Below, in pieces: positions 24,759 to 34,042 of a stretch of DNA of 34,799 nt. The notes under the pieces are model-generated. The model was not told the DNA's origin and did no database searches. It saw nothing but the letters and a program-made list of their open reading frames with translations. The position numbers were made by a program, and so were the translations under genes. Source of the stretch: Acidobacteriota bacterium. Its GTDB lineage: Bacteria > Acidobacteriota > Terriglobia > Acidiferrales > UBA7541. The DNA lies in assembly GCA_003223255.1 (NCBI GenBank), contig QHYJ01000066.1, positions 1 through 34,799 on the forward strand. The letters run 5' to 3'. Positions within the stretch are counted from its first letter, which is position 1. Each line of letters opens with the position of its first letter.

Positions 24759-25391
24759 ATGCCCACTCGTGTCTTGCTTGCGGATGATCATGCGTTGGTC
24801 CGTCAGGGTCTAAAGGCCTTGTTGGAGAAGCAGGGCATCCAAGTAGTTACGGAGGCTTCTGACGGACAGGAAGCCGTACGTCTGGCCGAAAAGGCCCAGC
24901 CTGAGGTGGCTATTCTGGACATTACCATGCCGCTTTTGAACGGCGTCGATGCCGCCCGCGAGTTGATGAAGTCCACGCCGAAGACCAAGGTGATTCTTCT
25001 TACCCAACATGACGAGGACCAATATGTGACCGAGGCCCTTCGCGCGGGCGTAAAGGGGTATGTACTAAAGAGCCAAGCTGCCGAGGATTTAGTCCATGCT
25101 ATACGAGAAGTCTGCAAGGGATCCGTTTATCTGAGCCCGAGCATATCGCGAGCCGTCGTCGACGCATACCTGTCAAAAACCTACGTGTCACCGGATCCTC
25201 TCTCTACGCGCGAGCGCCAAGTCCTTCAACTGGTCGGCGAAGGCAAGTCCACCAAGGACATCGCCCTGCAACTGGGCATCAGTGTAAAAACCGCCGAGTC
25301 GCACCGAGCCAGACTCATGCGTAAGCTGGACATTCACGAAACTGCCAGTCTGGTTCGCTATGCCATCCGGCGCGGGTTAATCCAAGCTTAA
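24759..25391 (+). CDS. second LuxR/NarL-type response regulator
   Basis: The 210-residue regulator has receiver Asp54 (AILDITMP), conserved DD and Lys residues, and a C-terminal helix-turn-helix (STRERQVLQLVGEG, LGISVKTAESHRARL). It matches the regulator at 22612 along its length, at roughly 70% identity by eye, so the two are paralogues. Its start is set at ATG 24759 by alignment with that paralogue; the GTG at 24696 would add 21 unmatched residues. No kinase is adjacent, so it may be fed by the stressosome kinase or another one. The 286-base gap upstream is shared with the divergent PilZ-Sel1 gene and should hold both promoters. Confidence 0.92.
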   Translation: MPTRVLLADDHALVRQGLKALLEKQGIQVVTEASDGQEAVRLAEKAQPEVAILDITMPLLNGVDAARELMKSTPKTKVILLTQHDEDQYVTEALRAGVKGYVLKSQAAEDLVHAIREVCKGSVYLSPSISRAVVDAYLSKTYVSPDPLSTRERQVLQLVGEGKSTKDIALQLGISVKTAESHRARLMRKLDIHETASLVRYAIRRGLIQA

Positions 25392-25648
25392 CCTCCTGCG
25401 AAATCAACCATTTCGTCCCCGCTTCGCTCAATCATTCTCCTAGGGGCGTTTCGGTGATTCACCGGATTGTTTTAAAAAGCCAAGAAGCTATCGTGCACTC
25501 AGGAGGGGGGCTGCCTCCGAGTTCAGGGCCCCGCCTGAAACACCCCAACATCCCTTTGCCCTGGAAGGGAGGCGGCCCATCCCAAATTCGTTGGGAGGAT
25601 GCGGTTAAGTCAGGAGAGTTCGAATTAGGAGTAAGAGCCGGGGAGACC

Positions 25649-26509
25649 ATGCCCTTAGAGCGAGACAAACCCAGCAGGGGCTCACAGACTCACTGGGGAG
25701 TACAGCAGGCCGCCAGCAAGCTGAAAGATTTTGCCAAGCTGATCGTCCCGATTGACTCCAAGAGCGCCTTTCATTTTGCAGACAGGAGACGGCGCTCGCG
25801 CGGACCGGACGAGACTCTCGATAACGTATTTCACGGCATGCTGCGCGAGGCCAATCGGGAACTGGCCAGGCTGCTTAAGGACGTACACGCGGGGTCTGAC
25901 ACCGCACTGCGCAATGGAGCTGCAAGCAACGCCACTCGCGACCTTCTTCTTCGTGCCCTTCAGTGTGCGACCAAGCAATACATGGTGCAAGCCGAACTCA
26001 GCAATCTGGCGCTGAAGGACGAACTCACAGGCCTGTACAATCGCCGTGGATTTTTAGTCTTGGCAGACCGCCAGCTAAAACTCGCACGTCGCTACGGCCG
26101 CAGCCTGCTTCTGTTTTTCCTGGATGTCGATGGCCTGAAGGAGATTAACGACACGCTGGGTCATACCGAGGGCGATGCGGCTTTGAAGCGCATGGCCGAG
26201 GCTTTGGAGAGCACTTTTCGTGACTCGGACCTCACCGCTCGGTTAGGAGGCGACGAGTTTGCCGCTCTGGCCATCGAAGCCTCCGGCAACAATGAAGTCT
26301 CGATCCGCGCTCGCTTGACCGAGTATCTGAATTTGGCAAGCCACAAGGACTCTTTCAAGTTTTCTGTCAGTTTGGGAACCGCAAGGTTTGATCCTTTGAA
26401 ACCCTCTTCGATTCGAGAACTAATCGCTCAAGCGGATCACGCCATGTACGACCAAAAGCGGTGCCGTTGCTTACCGCGGCTCACAAACGCGGTTTGTTAT
26501 CAATCCTAG
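25649..26509 (+). CDS. GGDEF-domain diguanylate cyclase
   Basis: The 286-residue protein has a helical N-terminal region of about 110 residues and then a GGDEF domain. The A-site reads GGDEF exactly (ARLGGDEFAAL), and RDSD five residues before it is the inhibitory I-site for product c-di-GMP. Other marks are DELTGLYNRRGF and DVDGLKEINDTLGH. It therefore looks active and feedback-controlled. ATG 25649 with GGGGAG four bases upstream is preferred to the GTG at 25454, whose extra 65 residues are low in order. The upstream stretch holds two short hairpins (25502-25518 and 25522-25539). The C-terminal tail after DQKR is short and odd. It may supply c-di-GMP for the two PilZ proteins around it. Confidence 0.92.
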   Translation: MPLERDKPSRGSQTHWGVQQAASKLKDFAKLIVPIDSKSAFHFADRRRRSRGPDETLDNVFHGMLREANRELARLLKDVHAGSDTALRNGAASNATRDLLLRALQCATKQYMVQAELSNLALKDELTGLYNRRGFLVLADRQLKLARRYGRSLLLFFLDVDGLKEINDTLGHTEGDAALKRMAEALESTFRDSDLTARLGGDEFAALAIEASGNNEVSIRARLTEYLNLASHKDSFKFSVSLGTARFDPLKPSSIRELIAQADHAMYDQKRCRCLPRLTNAVCYQS

Positions 26510-26636
26510 ATAGGACGGGAGCTTGCAGTTTATGTTTAAAAGAGGCAGCTTGGCGCGCAAGGCAGATTTTACAAATTCATTACATCTCCTGCCTTTATAA
26601 GATAGAGCAGAATTCGATTGAAAGGTCGAAACACTC

Positions 26637-26954
26637 ATGGCAGTGCGGTCCGGTCGACTCGAAAAGCGCGTCCAGCTGTCCTTACCTGTGCAGATCTCTA
26701 GCCTGTATGATCCCGCCACGGCGGAGCGCAGCACCACCGAGAATGTGTGCTCCCTGGGAATGCGCGTCGTTACGCAAAAAGCCAAACAGTTGAACGAGCG
26801 GTTGATGATTAGTTCCTCGGTGGGGAACCTGCGAGCTATGGCTCGCGTTGTTTACTGCCAACGGCTCCCGGATGGGCGCTTTGGCGTCGGGATTCAGTTT
26901 CAGGGACAGTCGGTCAACTGGACAACCGGATCGCTCGCCGGCGCGAGCGATTAA
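26637..26954 (+). CDS. small single-domain PilZ protein
   Basis: The 105-residue protein has the layout of a stand-alone PilZ domain: an RxxxR-type lead (RSGRLEKRVQLSLPVQ), then ENVCSLGMRVVT in place of the usual D/NxSxxG loop, and a beta-rich end (GRFGVGIQF). PilZ proteins bind cyclic di-GMP and adjust motility or polysaccharide export. The start is ATG 26637 with GAAAGG about ten bases before it. It follows the cyclase by 127 bases. The loop is not a perfect consensus, so binding may be weak. Confidence 0.85.
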   Translation: MAVRSGRLEKRVQLSLPVQISSLYDPATAERSTTENVCSLGMRVVTQKAKQLNERLMISSSVGNLRAMARVVYCQRLPDGRFGVGIQFQGQSVNWTTGSLAGASD

Positions 26955-27081
26955 GGCACGGCACACCGGAACCCGCCGGAACCGTGTCGCTTTTGCCTGC
27001 GTAAAACAGTGTGACATGGGTCCTGGAAAGATTCCTCGAAGGGACCGTGGACCAGCCACTGTTTCAAAGAACGGCCTTCGA

Positions 27082-27933
27082 ATGAGTCGCACGACAGTGA
27101 TCCTGCTTTTTCTTGCCCTGCTGCTTCTTGCCGTCGGCCTGCACAACCAGATCGGTAGGGCCTTCCCTGCTGGGATTTTTCGCGCCAAAACTTCCCAACC
27201 TTCCGGCACAGCTTCTTCCCCGCCGCTAGGCAGGGTTCTCTGGTCCGCGGACATGGAAACCGGCGATCTCTCGCAGTGGAGTGTTCCCGATGCCCCGGGC
27301 GGTCGCAACCAGGGGGGAGGCGTCTTCAACAGCGGCTTTGCGACCGCCAGCGTGGACACGGTCAGCTTCGCCCACAGCGGCCTTCATGCGGCCAAACTCT
27401 TTGTGAATGCGCTCGACACCGGCGACTTGCCCACCAGCGGGACCCGCTTATTCCGCTGGCTGGAGCCGGAAAGATATTCGGAACTCTATTACCGTGTCTG
27501 GTTCTACTTCCCCCAGCGCTACACTCCAAATGGCAATCCTCCCTGGTGGAACATCTCTCAGTGGAAATCCAAGCGCGCTTCGACGAACGACCCCTTCCTC
27601 GCCTTGAATGTCGGCAATCGCCCGGACGGAGCCATGTATTTCTACCTGTACGACAAGAACGCCAGCCACTCCCATGGCCAATCCATCAAAAACATTCCCG
27701 AAGGTCAGTGGTTTGAGGTCGAGGCCTACTACCAATGCTCAGGGGAAAAGAATGGGCACGTCACTTTCTGGCAGGACGGCGTCCAGATCCTGGACGTTTC
27801 CAATATGCAGACCCGCTATCCCGATGGCAACTGCGCTTGGAGCGTCAACAACTATTCCACCAGCCTGAATCCCAATCCCGCGACCATTTACGTCGACGAT
27901 GCCGCCATCTGTCTTGGCGGTCGCTGCCCGTAA
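27082..27933 (+). CDS. secreted polysaccharide-lyase-like protein
   Basis: The 283-residue protein has an N-terminal hydrophobic segment (VILLFLALLLLAVGL) acting as signal or anchor. A beta-rich jelly-roll type domain follows, with DMETGDLSQWS near residue 55, YYRVWFYFPQRY, PPWWNISQWKS, IPEGQWFEVEAYYQ and VDDAAICLGG near the end. These features fit concanavalin-like polysaccharide lyases or carbohydrate-binding proteins (heparin-lyase-I-like). The start is ATG 27082; upstream in-frame sequence overlaps the PilZ gene and has no signal character. Substrate unknown; neighbours suggest exopolysaccharide handling. Confidence 0.72.
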   Translation: MSRTTVILLFLALLLLAVGLHNQIGRAFPAGIFRAKTSQPSGTASSPPLGRVLWSADMETGDLSQWSVPDAPGGRNQGGGVFNSGFATASVDTVSFAHSGLHAAKLFVNALDTGDLPTSGTRLFRWLEPERYSELYYRVWFYFPQRYTPNGNPPWWNISQWKSKRASTNDPFLALNVGNRPDGAMYFYLYDKNASHSHGQSIKNIPEGQWFEVEAYYQCSGEKNGHVTFWQDGVQILDVSNMQTRYPDGNCAWSVNNYSTSLNPNPATIYVDDAAICLGGRCP

Positions 27934-28538
27934 TCGCCATGTGCAGCTTATATCCGTGCAACCCATAAAGCCCGGACCCATAAGGGTTCCTAAGTCCGAT
28001 AAGCAAACTGCCCCAATGCCCTGCCCTCAAGAAATCCGCACCCTGGATACGGCTACGCAGTCTCTGCACAATCATCCCAGCCTCTCTCAAGTCCTTTACC
28101 ATGCAATCCAGAAATTCCTGGCCGGGCCCTCTCGCCCCTTGGGTTTCACCAACCGGCTGCCGTAGTCCACCGAGTACACCTCAAGACAATAACTATCCTT
28201 GACGTGGCCCCCAGTCCGGGCAACCCGGCAACTTCTGCAATTGGGATTGAGAAAGATTACGAAGGGGAAATCGTCACACAACTGCCCCTTAGACTTAGAA
28301 GAGCGCTCGCGCCGTCTGACCTGCAAGGGTATCTACCTGCGTTATTTTGAGGGTTTCCCAACCGCCAAGCTGGGTGATTTCCCGATTGTCCGCGCCGCGC
28401 GCCTTTCGGTAACTTTAACTCAGTCTTTGTATTATGCCCGAGGACAAGTACCTAGAAAGAGAAGGTCAGAGCTGGAATGCCCGATTTGGGAACGTTCGAT
28501 TTCGCATGGAGTAAACCACTTTTGGATTGCACCGATCA
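27934..28538. other. non-coding region, nothing recognised
   Basis: These 605 bases hold a few short open frames on both strands, none with a ribosome site plus recognisable sequence. No tRNA, terminator or repeat stands out. It may hold the promoter of the oxidoreductase and ligase pair, or degraded coding sequence. Confidence 0.45.
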
Positions 28539-29732
28539 ATGACTGCCTGTGATGTTGCCATCGTCGGCGCAGGTCCCTACGGCCTCTCCGTCGCCGCGCA
28601 TTTGAGAGCTGCCAATGGGCTGGACATCCGCGTTTTCGGCGAACCCATGTCCTTTTGGGAAAGGCATATGCCTAAGTGGATGCTGCTTCGCTCTCCCTTA
28701 GCGGGCTCGCATCTTTCTGACCCCGACAAAGCTCTTACCCTGCAAGCCTATCAGGCGGCTACCGGAAAGGCGATCACTGCTCCCCTGCCCTTGTCCCGCT
28801 TTATCGACTACGGTCGCTGGTTTCAATCTCAAGTCGTGCCGGACACCGATCCCCGAAAAGTGGAGTGCATTGACAAAAACGGATTCGGCTTTCGGCTATT
28901 GCTCGAGGGCGGGGAGGTCTGGAAAGCGCGCCGCGTAATTGTTGCGGCGGGAATCGAAACATTTGCCTGGAAGCCTGAAGAATTTTGGCATGTTCCGCGG
29001 GAACTGGCGTCTCATTCCTGCGATCACTGTGACCTCAGCCGCTTTGCCGAGAAAAAAGTCGCGGTCATTGGCGCTGGACAAAGCGCTTTGGAATCAGCCG
29101 CATTGCTTCATGAAGCTGGAGCTGAAGTGGAAGTCCTTGCTCGCGCTCCTTTTGTGCGCTGGCTCTGGCGGCAAAAGTGGTTCCATACCTTTCAGCCCGT
29201 CGCTCGTTTGTTGTACGCGCCCCCCGATGTGGGCCAAGCGGGGCTCAGCCACCTCGTGGCGCGGCCAAATCTATTCCGACGCCTGCCTCGCTCGACTCAA
29301 GATCGCTGGGGGAAGCGCGCCATTCGTCCCGCTGGCGCGGCTTGGCTGCATCCACGCTGCGAACCGATTCGCATCACTACCGGACGCGCCGTCACTTCCG
29401 CGGTTCCCCGCGGAGGACGCCTCACCCTGACCTTGAACGACGGCACCTCCCGTCATGTGGACTACGCCTTACTCGCCACTGGTTACCGGGTCGACATTGC
29501 CCGCTATCCCTTTCTCGCCTCTCCGTTGCTCAAAGCCATTCCGCGTGTCGACGGTTATCCAAAACTCAATGACCGCTTCGAGTGCTCCGTCCCTGGGCTT
29601 CACTTTCTCGGCGCTCCTGCGGCACGGAGCTTTGGTCCGCTGATGCGCTTTGTTGCCGGCGCGGAGTTTGCATCTCGTAATTTGACGCGCGGGGTCCTGG
29701 GCAACGTCAAATCCAATTCGCTTCACAACTAA
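28539..29732 (+). CDS. FAD-dependent oxidoreductase, flavin monooxygenase-like
   Basis: The 397-residue protein has an N-terminal FAD-binding Rossmann motif (VAIVGAGPYGLSVAAHL) and a second dinucleotide motif (VAVIGAGQSALESAALL, about residue 175), the layout of flavin monooxygenases and pyridine-nucleotide oxidoreductases. A C-terminal LLATGY motif also fits. ATG 28539 is chosen over TTG 28527, as the flavin motif starts right after it. No clear ribosome site is seen. The stop lies two bases before the next gene's start, so the two are cotranscribed and probably act on related substrates. The true substrate is unknown. Confidence 0.88.
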   Translation: MTACDVAIVGAGPYGLSVAAHLRAANGLDIRVFGEPMSFWERHMPKWMLLRSPLAGSHLSDPDKALTLQAYQAATGKAITAPLPLSRFIDYGRWFQSQVVPDTDPRKVECIDKNGFGFRLLLEGGEVWKARRVIVAAGIETFAWKPEEFWHVPRELASHSCDHCDLSRFAEKKVAVIGAGQSALESAALLHEAGAEVEVLARAPFVRWLWRQKWFHTFQPVARLLYAPPDVGQAGLSHLVARPNLFRRLPRSTQDRWGKRAIRPAGAAWLHPRCEPIRITTGRAVTSAVPRGGRLTLTLNDGTSRHVDYALLATGYRVDIARYPFLASPLLKAIPRVDGYPKLNDRFECSVPGLHFLGAPAARSFGPLMRFVAGAEFASRNLTRGVLGNVKSNSLHN

Positions 29733-29734
29733 TC

Positions 29735-30985
29735 TTGGCAGCGGCAGCCTCCATTCCGATTCTCGCAGAACCTTCGGCGACAGCGCCCGAAAAGGCCATC
29801 GGCTCGCTCGGCGCCCTCATCATGGGAGCGGACTATCGCGCGCTCGGTGTCGTGCGCAGCCTCGGCCGCCGCGGAATATCCGTTTGGCTGATCAAGCAGG
29901 GGGGACACCTGGTGGCAGCTACCTCGCGGTATGTGACTCGCAGAGTTCCCTGGCCTGAAGGCGAAGACGCCCGCAGAATTGACTTCCTCCTGGACCTCAG
30001 CGTCAAGAACAGCCTCCAAGGATGGGTGCTAATTCCCACCGATGATTACACTGTGAATTTGGCGTCCGTTTATCACGAGCTCCTTTCCAAGCAATACCGT
30101 GTAACCGTTCCGCGCTGGGAAAAATTGCGTTGGGCCTGCGACAAGCGCCAGCTTCACCGATTGGCCGGTGAATTAGGAGTCCATCAGCCCTGGACAAGAT
30201 GTCTCTCTTCGCGCGAGCCTCTTGCCGATCTTCAGGTCCCTTTCCCCGTCATTCTCAAACCCGCGACTCGCCTGAAGCCTACCAGTCTCGCAATTCCCAA
30301 AGCCTGGCGTGCCGACGATCGTCAATCTTTGCTTGCGCAATTCCAACAAGCCAGTAAGTGGATCCCGCCGGAAAACCTGATGCTCCAGGAAATGGTGCCC
30401 GGAGGGGGAGAAAACCAGTTTTCTTACGCCGCACTTTGCAAAGACGGCGTTCCCCTGTCCTCCGTCGTCGCCAGGCGCCTTCGGCAGTACCCCAAGGATT
30501 TCGGCCAGTTCAGCACCTTTGTCGAAACTGTGGATGAGCCTCAGGTCGTCGAGCCTGCCGAGCGCCTACTGGCGGCAACTCGTTACACCGGTCTTGTCGA
30601 AGTGGAGTTCAAGAAAGATCCTCGTAACGGCCAGTTCAAAGTCCTGGATATCAATCCGCGCGTCTGGGGCTGGCATACTCTTTCGGTGCGCGCGGGCGTC
30701 GACTTCTGTTATCTTTTATGGCTTCTCGCTCGAGGCGAGCCGGTTCCGCAGTTGCGGGGCCGCGCCGGCGAGCGCTGGGTTCATCGGAGTGCGGACCTGC
30801 GCGTGGCCGTCGAAGAGATTTTGTCAGGCGGGTTTTCGCTGGCGTCTTACTTGAGCTCCATCCGTGGAGGGATCGAATCGGCCTTGTTCTCTTGGGATGA
30901 TCCTCTGCCTGCGCTTCTGGATCTTCCGCTGTTTGCTTGCTCGGCGGGCAAGCGTGCTTTAGCGCCAAAAGATTCCTCGGCCTGA
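29735..30985 (+). CDS. ATP-grasp carboxylate-amine ligase-like protein
   Basis: The 416-residue protein has a preATP-grasp region (GALIMGADYRALGVVRSLG, about residues 26-44) and an ATP-grasp fold: FPVILKPATR, NLMLQEMVPGGGENQFSY, and the metal-binding VLDINPRVWGWHTL. Such enzymes join a carboxylate to an amine or thiol via acyl phosphate. The start is TTG 29735, two bases after the previous stop; no better start is seen before the fold begins. The C-terminal 80 residues are variable. Together with the flavin enzyme it could decorate a surface polymer or a small metabolite; this is inferred from position only. Confidence 0.88.
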   Translation: MAAAASIPILAEPSATAPEKAIGSLGALIMGADYRALGVVRSLGRRGISVWLIKQGGHLVAATSRYVTRRVPWPEGEDARRIDFLLDLSVKNSLQGWVLIPTDDYTVNLASVYHELLSKQYRVTVPRWEKLRWACDKRQLHRLAGELGVHQPWTRCLSSREPLADLQVPFPVILKPATRLKPTSLAIPKAWRADDRQSLLAQFQQASKWIPPENLMLQEMVPGGGENQFSYAALCKDGVPLSSVVARRLRQYPKDFGQFSTFVETVDEPQVVEPAERLLAATRYTGLVEVEFKKDPRNGQFKVLDINPRVWGWHTLSVRAGVDFCYLLWLLARGEPVPQLRGRAGERWVHRSADLRVAVEEILSGGFSLASYLSSIRGGIESALFSWDDPLPALLDLPLFACSAGKRALAPKDSSA

Positions 30986-31133
30986 CCGGCAGCTTTGCGT
31001 TCATCTACAAGGTATGTTTCAGGGAATCTACTCCTTCCATTTTGCGGTACTTACTTGATTGAGCGGTGATGCGGAATTGTTTAGTTTCTTTTGCTGGATG
31101 CAATTGCAATTCTGATTTCTTGGGAGGTTCAAA

Positions 31134-32503
31134 TTGCGGATCACGATTATTGGTTGTGGCTATGTCGGGACAACGATCCGGAGCGCATCGCAACACTGAA
31201 AGCCGGCGTCATTCCCATCTACGAGCAACACCTCGACGCCTTGCTAACTTCCAACACCCGCGCGAATCGTCTCTCGTTTACTTGTGACGCCGCCGCCGCC
31301 GTGAAGTTTGGCGATGCCATCTTCATTTGCGTCGGCACGCCTCCGAAGGAAAACGGCGAGGCCGATCTTTCCGCGATCGATAATGTGGCGCGCTTGATTG
31401 CCACCGAGGCGCAAACTTCAAAACTCATCGTCGAAAAAAGCACGGTGCCCGCACAAACAGGTCAGCAATTGAAGCGCGTGCTGAGTGTCTACCGCCGGGA
31501 TCCCTCCGTGGAATTCCGCGTGGCCTCCAATCCGGAATTTCTGCGCGAAGGCACTGCCGTCGAGGATTTTCTGCATCCCGACCGCATCGTGCTCGGCGTC
31601 GAGGACCATCACTGCGAAAAATAGCTCCGCGAAATCTACCGCCCCATCCTGGAGACAAAGTTTCACTGCCCCGTGCATTTGAGCGGCTGCCCCTCGGCGA
31701 AACCGCCAAAACTGGTCGTTACCACCATCAACAGCGCCGAACTCATCAAGCACGCCTCCAATTCGTTCCTCGCCTTGAAAATTTCCTACGCCAACATGAT
31801 TGCCGATTTGTGCGAAAAAGTTGGCGCTGATATCCAGGAAGTCGTCCATGCCATGGGCCTCGACCCGCGCATCGGCCCGCAATTTCTGAGCGCGGGACTC
31901 GGTTTTGGCGGCTTCTGCTTGCCCAAAGACGTTCAAGCGTTTGTCCGCCTCGCGGAGCGTTCTGGCGTGAACTTCAACATGCTCAAAGACGCCGAGCAGG
32001 TCAACAAGCGCCGCATCGATTTGTTCCTCGAGAAGATCCGCCACGCCTTGTGGGTGATTAAAGACAAGCGAATTGGCATCTTGGGTTTGGCGTTCAAGGC
32101 CCACACCGACGACATTCGCTTCGCGCCATCGCTCGAAGTGATTCGAAGGCTCTTGGACGAAGGCGTGCAAATTCGCGCTTACGACCAGGAGGCCATGGAC
32201 AAGACCGCCGCCATCTTCCCCCAGGTGAAGTTCTGCCGCGAACCCCTCGACGTCGCTCGCGATGCCGATGCCTTGCTCATCCTCACCGAGTGGCCCGAAT
32301 TCCGGCAACTTGATTGGACTCGCATTGGCGACTCGATGAGCAGACCCCTGGTCATCGATGGCCGCAACCTTCTCGATCCGGACGCCATGAGGGAACGCGG
32401 TTTCGAATATCATTGCTTCGGCCGGCCTCTGGAGAGGCCGCTGCCGCAATCCGTGCCGGCCTCGATCCACGGAGTGGTATCAGCAACGGCGCCACCAGCC
32501 TAG
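31134..32503 (+). pseudogene. broken UDP-glucose/GDP-mannose dehydrogenase
   Basis: TTG 31134, with GGGAGG at 31122-31127, opens RITIIGCGYVG, the first strand and glycine loop of a sugar-nucleotide dehydrogenase. The next normal residues (about 17, reaching the Rossmann Asp) are missing, and the sequence resumes in another frame at DNDPERIATLKAG. That frame continues through FICVGTPPKENG and NPEFLREGTAVEDF to an in-frame TAG at 31622-31624, then goes on in the same frame with LREIYRPILE. The central helix (NSAELIKHASNSFLALK), the catalytic Cys in GFGGFCLPKDV and the C-terminal domain are intact. So there is one apparent deletion of roughly 52 bases and one amber codon. The stop at 32501-32503 coincides with the insertion-sequence end. 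Enzyme lost, unless the assembly is wrong. Confidence 0.87.
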
Positions 32504-32532
32504 TACTTCGTCCGGTTAGTTCCTTATATTAT
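32501..32532 (+). repeat. left terminal inverted repeat of IS630 element
   Basis: It starts TAGTACTTCGTC and ends TTATATTAT. It matches the reverse complement of 33661-33692 at 25 of 32 positions. Confidence 0.85.
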
Positions 32533-32578
32533 GACTGAGCCGGCGGCGCTTTCTTGGTTTGCGCGGGTGCGCGGCTTG

Positions 32579-33634
32579 CTATTGTTTCGTCGCCTCGATG
32601 ATGCGTTGCAGCTGCTCCGGTCCCTTGGTCCATACAAAGGGCCTGGGATTCTCGTTGTTGCGGGCAATGAAGTCCAACAGGAATTCCTTCAGTTCTCTCT
32701 TCGAGGTATGCACACATTGCGACAAGCCCTGCTTGCCCAGGATGCTGAAAAAAACTTCCACCAGGTTGACCCAAGAAGCGTGGGTCGGGGTGTAGTGGAA
32801 ATGCGCGCGGGGATGCCGCTTCAGCCAGCGCCGCGCTGCTTCGTTCTTGTGGATGTTGAGATTGTCGAGAATCATGTGCAACTCTCGCTCCGGGAAAGCG
32901 CTGACCACATCGTTGAGGAAGCGCAGGAAGTTGACCGAAGTGCGGCGTTGTTTGACATGGGCCACGACTTTACCAGTGGCAATCTCCAGAGCCGCCAGCA
33001 AGGTCTGCGTGCCGTGACGAACGTACTCATTGGTCCAGCTGCGCGGCTTCTTGGCGCCTAAGGGCAGCAAGGGCTGCGTGCGATCTAAGGCCCGAATGCC
33101 TGTCTTTTCGTCCACACACAACACCAGCGCATTTTCGGGGGGATTCAAATAGATGCCGACAATGTCCAGCAGCTTGGCTTCAAAATCAGGATCCGGGCTG
33201 AACGTAAAGGTGCGAATCCGATGAGGCTGTAGATGCGAAGCAACCAGGATCTGGTGCACGGTGCTGCGCGGCAGCCTCAAGTCCTTGGCGAGCGTTCGTA
33301 CACTCCAGCGGCTGTAGTGCTCCGGCTGTTGGCAGGCTCGGGTCTGCACCCGCTGCACCACTTCCTGGCCATATTTTGCAGGTCGACCGGAACGAGGGGC
33401 ATCCTGGAGACCCTCCAGCCCTTGGTTGGCAAAACAACGGCGCCATTTGCCAACGGTCACTTCGGGCATTTCGAGCTCGTCAGCGATTTGCTGATTGCTC
33501 TTGCCGGCAACAGCCGCCAAAACAATCCGACATCGCTGCACTAGACCCTGCCGAGTGGATGGTGACCGCACCAGCTGACGCAGCTTGGCCTGCGTAGTCC
33601 GGTCCATCGAGACAGCGGGAGCGACTCTCGGCAT
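32579..33634 (-). CDS. IS630-family DDE transposase
   Basis: The 351-residue protein has an N-terminal helix-turn-helix of the homeodomain-like kind (NQQIADELEMPEVTVGKWRR, then GLQDAPRSGRP) and a DDE catalytic core: Asp in CVDEKTGI, Asp in MILDNLNIH and Glu in WVNLVEVFFSIL. All three residues are present and the frame is whole, so the transposase may be active. It starts at ATG 33634, or at an internal Met nine residues in. The gene is opposite in strand to the dehydrogenase. It is the only clear mobile gene in the window. Confidence 0.95.
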   Translation of the reverse strand: MPRVAPAVSMDRTTQAKLRQLVRSPSTRQGLVQRCRIVLAAVAGKSNQQIADELEMPEVTVGKWRRCFANQGLEGLQDAPRSGRPAKYGQEVVQRVQTRACQQPEHYSRWSVRTLAKDLRLPRSTVHQILVASHLQPHRIRTFTFSPDPDFEAKLLDIVGIYLNPPENALVLCVDEKTGIRALDRTQPLLPLGAKKPRSWTNEYVRHGTQTLLAALEIATGKVVAHVKQRRTSVNFLRFLNDVVSAFPERELHMILDNLNIHKNEAARRWLKRHPRAHFHYTPTHASWVNLVEVFFSILGKQGLSQCVHTSKRELKEFLLDFIARNNENPRPFVWTKGPEQLQRIIEATKQ

Positions 33635-33660
33635 CCCCGCAACTATAGCTCAGAACTGAA

Positions 33661-33692
33661 ATAATATAAAGAACTATTTAGACGATATACTA
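33661..33692 (-). repeat. right terminal inverted repeat of IS630 element
   Basis: Read on the minus strand it begins TAGTATATCGTC and ends TTATATTAT, mirroring the left end. It lies 27 bases outside the transposase start and so probably contains its promoter. Confidence 0.85.
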
Positions 33693-34042
33693 GTGGGCGA
33701 CGTCATTTAACGAGAAGCAAAATCACACGAGGCGCTGCTACGGGCCCATTCTATGCCGTCCTTCGCGCGCTTCTACAACCCATTTCTCCCTAACCAGTGG
33801 CATTATTTTGGATTGTCCTTTAGTACCACTGTAGGACAGATCCTCACTACCCCATTTCACAGAAACCTCATGCCCGCTTTCTGACCCGGCGAGCAGTTGT
33901 TGTACCCAACTTTTTCCCATTAGTGTCTCTGTATTGCTGTCGAGCGCTCTGCGAGCCCGCCGTTGGCTCCGAATGCTCCCCCGGCCTGGTTCCCTTTCCC
34001 TTCCCACGAACCACGCCGGAATTCAGCTCGGAGAGACACGGT
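33693..34042. other. non-coding stretch after the insertion sequence
   Basis: There is no recognised gene in these 350 bases. A minus-strand open frame of 89 codons exists but has no ribosome site or known motif. The lipoprotein promoter should be here; GGAGA just before 34043 is its likely ribosome site. Confidence 0.45.

Larger units (their letters stand above)
32501..33692. mobile_element. IS630-family insertion sequence
   Basis: A complete element of about 1.19 kb is bounded by imperfect inverted repeats (25 of 32 positions match) and flanked by the TA dinucleotide expected for IS630/Tc1 insertions (32501-32502 and 33691-33692). It carries one intact transposase gene. Joining the flanks gives GCC-TAG-TGG, so the element sits inside the stop codon of the dehydrogenase gene and rebuilds it. 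Confidence 0.88.

Noticed and set aside
28096-28326. Minus-strand open frame of 76 codons in the 27934-28538 gap
   Set aside because: No ribosome site, no recognised motif, and the next open frame downstream is in another phase. It could be a decayed remnant but cannot be supported as a gene.
15299-31624. In-frame TAG codons in dppC and ugd as possible recoded amber (pyrrolysine or suppression)
   Set aside because: Both genes also carry frameshifts or deletions, other genes end normally at TAG, and no pyrrolysine gene is visible. Decay or sequence error is simpler.
33738-34007. Minus-strand open frame of 89 codons beside the insertion sequence
   Set aside because: No ribosome site or known family, and Arg/Gly-rich composition as in chance frames.
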